Source: Deltaproteobacteria bacterium
Lineage (GTDB): Bacteria; Bdellovibrionota; UBA1018
NCBI GenBank assembly: GCA_016194835.1
Contig: JACQAU010000038.1
Span: forward strand, 1 to 11,359
Reading direction: 5' to 3'
DNA length: 11,359 nt
A program made the translations under genes and the position numbers. The notes beneath the pieces were generated by a model that saw only the letters and a list, made by a program, of their open reading frames with translations, had not been told where the DNA came from and did not search any database. Below are positions 1 through 5,260 of the stretch, in pieces. Every line of letters starts with the position of its first letter. Position 1 is the first letter of the stretch.

Positions 1-159
1 CAGAAGGGCCGACTGTAGTGTTAGCCTGCTGTTGAACAGTTGCATTAGAAGAAGAATTTTGATCTAGCGCGGCTTTTTTTCTGTCTCACATTGTTCGCCA
101 GTTATTAAAAATGATAAAAGAAAAATAAAAATAGAAATATTTATTTTTAATATTTTCAT
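1..159 (-). pseudogene. 5' part of a secreted or lipoprotein gene, frameshifted, running off the left edge
   Basis: An ATG at 159-157 is preceded by a good ribosome site (AGGCGG, about 5 bases upstream). It opens a strong export signal: MKILKIN followed by a hydrophobic stretch rich in I, F and L, then TGEQC. The reading frame meets TAG about 31 codons in. If one A is added to the 7-A run (T-run at 74-80 on the plus strand), the frame continues to the window edge as a plausible Ser/Asn/Gln/Thr-rich linker (ALDQNSSSNATVQQQ and onward), typical of the region after a signal peptide. The unshifted continuation looks less protein-like. The Cys just after the hydrophobic core might be a lipobox Cys, but the spacing is not canonical. 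Function unknown. It could be a pseudogene, a phase-variable gene, a sequencing error in a homopolymer, or just a short peptide. Confidence 0.5.
74..80. repeat. 7-base homopolymer at the frameshift point
   Basis: Seven T on the plus strand (seven A in the coding sense) lie where the signal-peptide frame and the downstream linker-like frame separate. One extra A would join the two frames. Homopolymers of this kind slip during replication and are also error-prone in some sequencing methods. Confidence 0.5.
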
Positions 160-237
160 ACGTACCGCCTTTAGTAATTTTAGCTTAATGCTTTTTTTTT
201 CAATTGTGTCTTAAATGACAACAATTAATGCGCATGT

Positions 238-279
238 GTCAATTTAGGCTGGTTCAAAGAGCCTAATCAGTCAATTTAG
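238..279. repeat. Direct repeat pair flanking a hairpin, downstream of the HEPN gene
   Basis: GTCAATTTAG occurs at 238-247 and again at 270-279. The inverted repeat TTAGGCT/AGCCTAA lies at 244-250 and 260-266 with a 9-base loop. The hairpin is 3' of the HEPN gene (minus strand) and could act as a weak transcription end or RNA-stability element, but no long T-run follows it on that strand. The rest of 160-308 shows no gene; it probably holds the promoter of the leftmost gene, whose exact boxes I cannot place. Confidence 0.35.
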
Positions 280-308
280 AAGATTGTATGCTATAAATCC
301 AGCCTGGG

Positions 309-713
309 TTACAGCTTCGGCAATTTTGTAAGGATTGCTTTCAACAAGTTTTCTGCAATTTCAACGGCTTCAGCAGCCTCCTGCTCTGAAGGGTCAGCAA
401 TATCTCCTGGATATCGAAATACAGTTGCATAAGGTGTTAAATTGATGGCTGGATTAATAGTCAAATGAAGACTCTGGTCAATCGCGATAACTTGTGCACC
501 AATTTCAGCGATACTATGTGTTTTTTTGAATGTAATTTCTTTCCAGGTCAAAAAACCTTTGAGCGCCTTTTCTGCAGCCTGTTGACAATGAAATACAGCC
601 GAATCTGTATAAGGTGTCTCAGCTGTAAGATCATGTTTGGCTTGCTCGATATCTCTCTTTGCTTTTTCTAACCATTGTTTTGTTTCTAATGTTTTAGGAT
701 TAGGATGCTTCAT
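309..713 (-). CDS. HEPN domain protein (partner of MNT nucleotidyltransferase)
   Basis: A 134-residue, all-helical protein of the HEPN family. The typical helix signature FHCQQAAEKALKG is at residues 41-53, a TH motif follows at 65-66, and a conserved RYP is at 100-102 before the last helix. It overlaps the upstream nucleotidyltransferase gene by 14 bases, so the two are almost certainly co-transcribed and translationally coupled. In the known HepT/MntA toxin-antitoxin systems HEPN is the RNase toxin and MNT inactivates it by adding AMP to a Tyr in an RX4HXY motif. This protein has no clear RX4-6H motif; only KKTHS is seen. It may therefore belong to the branch of HEPN/MNT pairs whose HEPN is not an active RNase. 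Family assignment is firm; the toxin role is uncertain. Confidence 0.88.
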   Translation of the reverse strand: MKHPNPKTLETKQWLEKAKRDIEQAKHDLTAETPYTDSAVFHCQQAAEKALKGFLTWKEITFKKTHSIAEIGAQVIAIDQSLHLTINPAINLTPYATVFRYPGDIADPSEQEAAEAVEIAENLLKAILTKLPKL

Positions 714-1023
714 AAAGTAATTTGCCTTCTCTTAAAATCGTAGCAGGTAAAGAACAAACTACATTTTTTGTTCTTTCAAACTCTTCTTTTGTCCAGATTA
801 AGACATCGGTAGCGTGAGTGAGTTTATATCTCCACAAAACTTGCTGTGCTTTTTGCATTCTACGATATTGTGGTTCCAAGGCAGTAGGAACAATAAGCAT
901 TAAATCAATATCACTGTCGGAGTTGAAATCTCCTCTGGATCTAGAACCAAATAAATATACTTTTTCTGGATGAAACTCCTTTATGAGTTGATTTACAATT
1001 TGATTTAATACTGAGTCTAACAC
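700..1023 (-). CDS. MNT-type minimal nucleotidyltransferase domain protein
   Basis: A 107-residue protein of the DNA polymerase beta superfamily, minimal nucleotidyltransferase (MNT/MntA) type. The nucleotide-binding GSRSRG motif starts at G26. The metal-binding DxD pair is D38 and D40 within SDSDIDL, and D73 (TDVLIW) is the likely third carboxylate, so the active site looks complete. The start is GTG at 1023-1021; the nearby upstream ATGs are out of frame. It is the first gene of a two-gene unit with the HEPN gene, which begins inside its last codons. Family members transfer AMP or another nucleotide to a partner protein, here presumably the HEPN product. A perfect palindrome lies 19-30 bases upstream of the start and could be an operator. 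Confidence 0.9.
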   Translation of the reverse strand: MLDSVLNQIVNQLIKEFHPEKVYLFGSRSRGDFNSDSDIDLMLIVPTALEPQYRRMQKAQQVLWRYKLTHATDVLIWTKEEFERTKNVVCSLPATILREGKLLYEAS

Positions 1024-1041
1024 AGACGCATGTTATCATAA

Positions 1042-1053
1042 TTTAACGTTAAA
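1042..1053. promoter_or_regulatory. 12-bp perfect palindrome upstream of the MNT-HEPN unit
   Basis: TTTAACGTTAAA is its own reverse complement and sits 19-30 bases before the GTG start of the MNT gene, inside the region expected to hold its promoter or leader. A symmetric site here fits a dimeric repressor, possibly self-regulation of the two-gene unit. This is inference from position and symmetry only. The rest of 1024-1264 has no gene; it contains an isolated TTGACA at 1126-1131 without a convincing -10 box. Confidence 0.4.
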
Positions 1054-1252
1054 ACCAATAACGCTTTGCAAACGATGGAGTATATCTAACCATTATTACT
1101 TTAACAACTATGCTTGTGGTTCTTATTGACAGGTTTGATAGCGGATGAACAAAATCAGTAACTTACAACCGATTTACCTGCATCTTGTATAACTACAATT
1201 TTTTTTCTTCTAGTTTATTATTCTAGGTGCTAAACTGTTTAACAAAGAAAAC

Positions 1253-1259
1253 AAAGGAG
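1253..1259 (+). promoter_or_regulatory. Ribosome binding site deciding the GTG start at 1265
   Basis: AAAGGAG ends 5 bases before GTG at 1265, good spacing, and 13 bases before the in-frame ATG at 1271, too far. It therefore favours the GTG start for the small membrane protein gene. Confidence 0.6.
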
Positions 1260-1264
1260 TTAGT

Positions 1265-1483
1265 GTGTCCATGCAAATTGCAATCTGCTTGATGATCGAA
1301 CTTGCACTCATCGTTATTACTTCTTTTTTACTGATTCAACCAAATTATGTTTTTCATGGACAATCTAATACAATCAAAAATCTTGCAAAGAGCACTGGTT
1401 ATATTTTTTTGTGTTTAACCTTTTTTTGCTCAGTTATTTTAGGATGTATTTTTGAACTTAGTCATTTAAGATTTACTATATAA
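1265..1483 (+). CDS. Small two-helix membrane protein, possibly SecG
   Basis: A 72-residue protein with two hydrophobic segments, about residues 7-25 and 45-65, joined by a polar loop. The layout resembles SecG, the small non-essential subunit of the SecYEG translocon: helix 1 ends in LLIQ, and the loop ends with N-x-x-K-N-L-A-K-S-T directly before helix 2, much like the NFLTKST motif of SecG proteins. Length also fits. The Gly-rich loop stretch of typical SecG is missing, so the match is weak. Context gives some support, because secG is often followed by a tRNA-Leu gene (as in E. coli) and a tRNA-Leu lies downstream here, though with one gene inserted. The start is GTG, chosen from the AAAGGAG site. 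The next gene starts 2 bases after its stop. Alternative: an unrelated small membrane protein. Confidence 0.5.
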   Translation: MSMQIAICLMIELALIVITSFLLIQPNYVFHGQSNTIKNLAKSTGYIFLCLTFFCSVILGCIFELSHLRFTI

Positions 1484-1485
1484 AA

Positions 1486-2397
1486 ATGTTTGATGATAAT
1501 CTTTTTCACATTGGCATTATTGCTCCATCAAGTGTTATTTTAAAGAGTGACCTTACAAATGGCGTAAAAAAATTAAAATCTAATGGATTTATTTCAATCA
1601 AAACCCATCCTGATTGTTTTAAAAAACACTTGTTTTTTGCTAGTGACCAAAGAGCTAGAGCGTTTTATGAATTTGCAAAAGATGAATCAATACAAATCTT
1701 ATGGTGTGCACGCGGAGGATATGGCGCTATTAGATTGCTACAACAGCTTAAGGACTATACAAAGCGGTTTGGCACTCCACCAAAGAAACTACTCATAGGT
1801 TATTCTGACATCACAGCTTTGCATGAATTTGTAAGAAAACAATGGCATTGGAGCATCCTGCATGCGCCAATGCCAGGAGTAAAAGAGTTCGTAAAAATAA
1901 AAAAAAGTGGATTTAATGAATTAAAACAAATAATTTATGGCAATCTGAAAAACACATGGCTGAATGAATTCAAATTAAAAATACTTCAACAAACATCAAA
2001 ACAAAACATAACTGGAGCACTCGCTGGAGGAAATTTATCAGTACTGTGTTCCTTAGTGGGAACACAGTTTGCTATTCAAACGGAAAATAAAATTTTATTT
2101 TTAGAAGACATCAACGAACCACTTTATAAGATAGATCGAATGATGCAACAAATGGCACTATCTGGAAATTTAACAAACATCAAAGCTTTAGTGCTCGGAT
2201 CTTTTGGCGAAATGACTTCACAGCTGGCTTTTAGGGAAATATTTCAATCATTAGGAAAGCATTTTCAGTTTCCTGTATTTTATGGATTACCTGTGGGGCA
2301 TGAAAAGAATAATTTTCCACTACCTCTGGGCGGTCAATATAACATTGACGAAAGAGGTATTATTCAATTATTAGATTGGGAGTGGAAGCAATATTAA
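1486..2397 (+). CDS. ldcA: LD-carboxypeptidase (peptidase family S66)
   Basis: A 303-residue cytoplasmic enzyme of the LdcA/MccF family, which removes the terminal D-Ala from L,D-tetrapeptides during peptidoglycan recycling. The N-terminal IGIIAPSS strand is at residues 9-16 and the conserved ARGGYG at 75-80. The catalytic Ser is S107 in IGYSDITAL, the Glu is E207 in LEDINEPLYKIDRM, and the His is H272 in GLPVGHEKNNFPLPLG, so the Ser-Glu-His triad is complete. Length is normal for the family. It begins 2 bases after the small membrane protein gene, with no strong ribosome site of its own, so it is probably translationally coupled. tRNA-Leu begins 1 base after its stop, suggesting shared transcription and processing. 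LdcA is more likely than a MccF-type immunity protein because no microcin genes are nearby. Confidence 0.92.
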   Translation: MFDDNLFHIGIIAPSSVILKSDLTNGVKKLKSNGFISIKTHPDCFKKHLFFASDQRARAFYEFAKDESIQILWCARGGYGAIRLLQQLKDYTKRFGTPPKKLLIGYSDITALHEFVRKQWHWSILHAPMPGVKEFVKIKKSGFNELKQIIYGNLKNTWLNEFKLKILQQTSKQNITGALAGGNLSVLCSLVGTQFAIQTENKILFLEDINEPLYKIDRMMQQMALSGNLTNIKALVLGSFGEMTSQLAFREIFQSLGKHFQFPVFYGLPVGHEKNNFPLPLGGQYNIDERGIIQLLDWEWKQY

Positions 2398-2398
2398 G

Positions 2399-2482
2399 GG
2401 CTCTGTGGCGGAATTGGCAGACGCGTACGACTCAAAATCGTATGTCCTCACGGGCATCTCGGTTCGACCCCGAGCAGAGCCA
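2399..2482 (+). tRNA. tRNA-Leu (anticodon CAA)
   Basis: A complete class II tRNA. Acceptor arms are GGCTCTG (2399-2405) and CAGAGCC (2475-2481), with discriminator A at 2482. The D-arm has GCG/CGC (2408-2410, 2422-2424). The anticodon stem is TACGA/TCGTA with loop CTCAAAA (2431-2437), anticodon CAA at 2433-2435, which reads UUG. The long variable arm pairs TGTCC with GGGCA (2443-2456), as expected for Leu. The T-arm is CTCGG/CCGAG around TTCGACC. CCA is not encoded; the 3' end is followed by an A-run. It starts one base after the ldcA stop. Confidence 0.96.
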
Positions 2483-2512
2483 AAAAATAAAAAAGGGCAG
2501 CGATAGCTCTTT
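2483..2512 (-). terminator. Hairpin plus T-run, likely terminator of the hemolysin III gene
   Basis: Read on the minus strand, AAAGAGC and GCCCTTT (2506-2512 and 2492-2498) form a short stem with one mismatch and a 7-base loop, followed by a T-rich run interrupted by one A. This fits an intrinsic terminator for the minus-strand gene ending at 2533. On the plus strand the stem is fully paired with one G-U, but only three T follow, so it may also weakly end the tRNA transcript. Confidence 0.42.
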
Positions 2513-2532
2513 ATCACGAAGCCAGACCTGTA

Positions 2533-3210
2533 TTAAGCGTAAGTCTGACAGCTCTTGATTATCTTAAAGATGAGAATGTAATGTGAAACAGCTGCAACAA
2601 TAACCATTGCATGAAAAATCTCATGATAACCAAAAACTTTTGGAAATGGGTTGGGCCACTTCATAGCATAAATGAGCGCACCCACACTGTAAGCCACTCC
2701 CCCTGCTAACAAAAACAAAAAACCCATAAATCCAATACTTTTATAAAATTCTGGACAATAAATAATCGCCGCCCAACCAAGTAATATATAAATAACCACA
2801 GATACTTTTTTAGGAGCATGAGCCCAAAAAAGAGACTGGAAAAAACCTAGTGCTGAACCGATCCAAATCAGCCAGAGCAATGAGTTACCATTCTTGTGTA
2901 AAGCAATCATTGCGAAAGGTGTTGTCGAGCCTGCAATCAAAAAAAATATTGCTGCGTGGTCAAGTTTTCGCAACCACTGTCTTGGCTTAATTGACCAAGT
3001 AGGCAAATGATAGAGAGAGCTCGTTGCAAATAATAAAATGAGACTTGTTGAATAAATAATAGCAGCTATTATGGCTTTGTGGCTTGGAGCGATTTTCACT
3101 AATAAACACCCTCCAACTATAGCGCACAAGCAAGCCAATAAGTGAGACACTCCTCTTAATATAGGTTTTGGTGGTTTGGAAAGTTTTTGAAAGCCTAACA
3201 AGTTCATCAT
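2533..3210 (-). CDS. Hemolysin III family (PAQR/TrhA) membrane protein
   Basis: A polytopic inner-membrane protein of the hemolysin III / YqfA (TrhA) family with about seven hydrophobic segments. The PAQR metal-site signatures are all present. Numbered from a TTG at 3240 they are SSLYH (H78), LDHAAIF (D94) and FGYHEIFH (H206, H210), preceded near the N-terminus by the GVSHLLA motif. Members are metal-dependent hydrolase-like proteins linked to membrane lipid homeostasis; the haemolysin name is historical. I prefer the ATG pair at 3210-3205, giving about 224-225 residues, because the TTG at 3240 has no ribosome site and the added residues do not fit the family. It is a single-gene unit on the minus strand, convergent with the tRNA and divergent from the Cys-repeat gene. 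Confidence 0.92.
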   Translation of the reverse strand: MMNLLGFQKLSKPPKPILRGVSHLLACLCAIVGGCLLVKIAPSHKAIIAAIIYSTSLILLFATSSLYHLPTWSIKPRQWLRKLDHAAIFFLIAGSTTPFAMIALHKNGNSLLWLIWIGSALGFFQSLFWAHAPKKVSVVIYILLGWAAIIYCPEFYKSIGFMGFLFLLAGGVAYSVGALIYAMKWPNPFPKVFGYHEIFHAMVIVAAVSHYILIFKIIKSCQTYA

Positions 3211-3295
3211 GTTACAAGGTCTATACCAAAACCCAGACAATCACAAGCCCAAGAAAAATACCAAGAAGCATACCAAGAAGAACACAAAGAAAAGC

Positions 3296-3322
3296 TTGAT
3301 TTCAGATGCATGGCGCTATATG
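3296..3322 (+). promoter_or_regulatory. Possible promoter of the Cys-repeat gene
   Basis: TTGATT (3296-3301) and TATATG (3317-3322) resemble -35 and -10 boxes, separated by 15 bases, slightly short. They lie about 40 bases before the ATG in a divergent intergenic region, where a promoter is expected. Low certainty. Confidence 0.25.
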
Positions 3323-3362
3323 GCATTACAATGATAACTCATTCTCTTAAGAAGGGGCTTTT

Positions 3363-4418
3363 ATGAAAAAATTAGTTCTGTTTTTGGTGATTATGTTCTA
3401 TTCGTATATGTCTTTTTCGTCCGATATGACTCCGTTACAAACAGGACCGTTTGCTATTGATTGTTTTCTAGAAGCTCAACTTGTCGATCCAAATATTTAT
3501 TATTATGAAGCAGCCACACTTTGTGGAAATTCTTTTTATATTAATGAAACTATGCAATGTTATCAGTCTGCAAATCAGCACACCGCTGGGCTATTAGGTT
3601 CACACAGAGACAGAAACGCTGCTCTTTTGTGTTCAGGTGCTAGTTCTAATGCTCCAGTTGATTGTTTTCTAAAAGCTAAAAACGACTTAAGAGGACTTGA
3701 TTTCAATACTGTAGAAGCCGCTCTGCTTTGCTCTGGCGCAAAGTCAAACAAACCTTTAAGCTGTTTTCTCGAAGCATATAAGCTAACCACTGCATTTGAT
3801 AATCATAGAGACCAAAACATTGCCTATCTTTGTAATGGCACAGGTAATGGCACAGGTAATGGCACAAATTCAGACACTCCACTAAATTGTTTTATAAATG
3901 CAAAAAGTAAGAATGGATTAAATATCTCTACTAAAAATGCTGCACTTCTTTGCTCCAGAGCAAATTCACTAATACCTCTTGAATGTTTTAAACAAGCTAA
4001 ACAAGAACTTGATATGCACGACGAAACTGCTGCTCTGCTTTGTTCACAAGCTAGTTCACCGGTTACTCCACTGGATTGTTTTAAGACTGCAAAGCTTGAG
4101 CTTTGGGAAACAGAAGCTGCATTGCTTTGTTCTCAGGCTAAATCACAAGAACCAATTGCTTGCTTCCACGAATCGCAAAAAATAAAATCTCACATGCCAT
4201 GGCACTGGAAAGCTGCATTTCTCTGCTCTGGAGCAACAAATGACAAGCCGTTAAAATGCTATAAAGAGATGACCTCTAGAAATGAAAATACCGGTTTTGC
4301 CACCAGTTTTACTGGTGAAAGAGCACTGTTTCAAGATGAGGCATCTGTTTTATGTTCACAAAACGGTGGACTTAATGGCTTCTTTTGGATACTAAAACCA
4401 GAGAATAAAACCCGCTAG
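3363..4418 (+). CDS. Exported protein with nine tandem two-cysteine repeats
   Basis: A 351-residue protein with a Sec signal peptide (MKKLVLFLVIMF..., cleavage near residues 19-20). The mature part is built of nine repeats of roughly 28-42 residues with the pattern P-L-x-C-F-x-x-A-(spacer)-A-A-L-L-C-S-x-A. The 18 cysteines are C34/54, 66/90, 101/123, 134/157, 176/197, 208/227, 239/256, 267/288 and 299/331, one pair per repeat and none outside. This suggests a disulfide-bonded or metal-binding helical solenoid in the periplasm or outside the cell. An NGTGNGTG insert interrupts repeat four. A ribosome site AGAAGGG precedes the ATG by about 6 bases. I do not recognise a named family; repeats of this type may be typical of predatory or related delta-type bacteria, but that is recollection, not proof. 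It ends in TAG, with a small basic ORF in the same frame beyond. Confidence 0.82.
   Translation: MKKLVLFLVIMFYSYMSFSSDMTPLQTGPFAIDCFLEAQLVDPNIYYYEAATLCGNSFYINETMQCYQSANQHTAGLLGSHRDRNAALLCSGASSNAPVDCFLKAKNDLRGLDFNTVEAALLCSGAKSNKPLSCFLEAYKLTTAFDNHRDQNIAYLCNGTGNGTGNGTNSDTPLNCFINAKSKNGLNISTKNAALLCSRANSLIPLECFKQAKQELDMHDETAALLCSQASSPVTPLDCFKTAKLELWETEAALLCSQAKSQEPIACFHESQKIKSHMPWHWKAAFLCSGATNDKPLKCYKEMTSRNENTGFATSFTGERALFQDEASVLCSQNGGLNGFFWILKPENKTR
3831..3866 (+). repeat. 12-bp tandem repeat, three copies, inside the Cys-repeat gene
   Basis: The unit GGTAATGGCACA is present as one copy with a first-base change (TGTAATGGCACA) and two exact copies. It encodes alternating N-G-T-G residues between two Cys repeats. 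The unit is a multiple of three, so gain or loss of copies keeps the frame and only changes linker length. Confidence 0.85.
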
Positions 4419-4424
4419 CACACT

Positions 4425-4571
4425 GTGAAAAAAAATCTGAGTTTTAAAATTCACATACACAAAGAAGATCTCAAGCTAAAGCCCCGCGCACCTATTAAGC
4501 CAACAAAAGTAGAGAAAAGCAAAAAAACATACCAACGAAAACCAAAGCATCGGAAAAACACGGTCAATTAA
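4425..4571 (+). CDS. Small, highly basic protein, possibly ArfA-like ribosome rescue factor
   Basis: A 48-residue ORF starts with GTG 6 bases after the Cys-repeat stop and ends in TAA at 4569-4571. It begins MKKNLSFKIHIHKEDLKLKP and is rich in Lys, Arg and His. The C-terminal part VEKSKKTYQRKPKHRKN resembles the core of ArfA (a V-E-K-x-K-K-…-Y-x-R-K-x-K-H pattern), the factor that recruits RF2 to ribosomes stalled on mRNAs without a stop codon. Length and charge also fit such a factor. Against it, no strong ribosome site precedes the GTG, and the N-terminal ArfA pattern is not evident. It is in the same frame as the Cys-repeat gene, so it could instead be a readthrough tail, but a basic cytosolic-type tail on an exported Cys protein is unlikely. 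It is convergent with the FliL-like gene, 11 bases away. Confidence 0.5.
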   Translation: MKKNLSFKIHIHKEDLKLKPRAPIKPTKVEKSKKTYQRKPKHRKNTVN

Positions 4572-4582
4572 CTAGTACTGGA

Positions 4583-5170
4583 TTAACTCACAATGAGTTT
4601 CATCACATAAAGATTCTGAATTTTTCCTTTTGGAAGCCAGCCGTTAAGCCGGTCAATGATGGTTTGATAAATGCGTTTTTTTCCATCCTTCGAAATTAAT
4701 TCTTCTCGATCAATAGCTAAAAACACATTAGTCAATTGATCACGAACATGCAACAAGTGTGCTTCGACAAAACTACAAGTCTCTTTCGTATCACACTCAG
4801 CCACTAATTCTATTTCAGCCATGTTGAGCACACCCTTAATTGTCTTTTGATTGACCAAAGGCTTTAACTCTAAAGTAAAATCCCCAAGTTCTACCAAAGT
4901 ATAACGCCGCTTTGCATGAAAAATTTGTTTTTCAAAAAAATCACCCAAATGCTTTGCAGTTAACTCAGCTTGTGAAAGCTGTTTTTGATGTTTCATTCTT
5001 TTTTGATACAGCTCATAACTAAACACACCAACCAAGACAATACCAAACAGGCTACCCAAGAATAAAAAGGATATAAGTTTAAAAGACAGATCGCGCGCAA
5101 ATATCCCTTTAAAAACTCTAACAAATAGCTGCCTCAAGGACCAAGGCTCAATAGGCGTGGGCGTCATCAT
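4583..5170 (-). CDS. FliL-like membrane protein
   Basis: A single-pass inner-membrane protein with a periplasmic FliL-type domain. From the ATG pair at 5170/5167, a short cytoplasmic segment is followed by one hydrophobic helix (FKLISFLFLGSLFGIVLVG), a charged linker, and the FliL pattern: YTLVELGDFTLELKP, an AEIELVAECD strand, HLLHVRDQLTNVFLAIDREEL, DGKKRIYQTIIDRLNGWL and a final KIQNLYVMKLIVS strand. FliL binds around the flagellar stator and supports torque. The frame is open to ATG at 5239, but that leaves 21 bases to divergent accA and adds residues unlike the family, so the internal start is preferred; an ATG at 5218 is another option. No other flagellar gene is in view, so it may be an orphan paralogue with a non-flagellar role. 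Confidence 0.72.
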   Translation of the reverse strand: MMTPTPIEPWSLRQLFVRVFKGIFARDLSFKLISFLFLGSLFGIVLVGVFSYELYQKRMKHQKQLSQAELTAKHLGDFFEKQIFHAKRRYTLVELGDFTLELKPLVNQKTIKGVLNMAEIELVAECDTKETCSFVEAHLLHVRDQLTNVFLAIDREELISKDGKKRIYQTIIDRLNGWLPKGKIQNLYVMKLIVS

Positions 5171-5260
5171 AAGCATACACTTATAAGAATAACTTGCTCT
5201 CTTTAAATTAACAAACATACTAGCCCAAATGTACCCCATTATGTTACCGTAAGTTTTTTT

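Noticed and set aside
1126..1154. TTGACA as a -35 box of a promoter for the SecG-like gene.
   Set aside because: No acceptable -10 box lies 16-18 bases downstream; isolated hexamers are expected by chance in AT-rich DNA.
3205..3362. Open frames on both strands between the hemolysin III gene and the Cys-repeat gene, one giving a K/E/Q-rich peptide on plus and one a hydrophobic peptide on minus, with short repeats of ACCAAGAAG-like sequence.
   Set aside because: Neither frame has a credible start with a ribosome site, and both peptides follow from the purine-rich repeats. They are most likely by-products of base composition.
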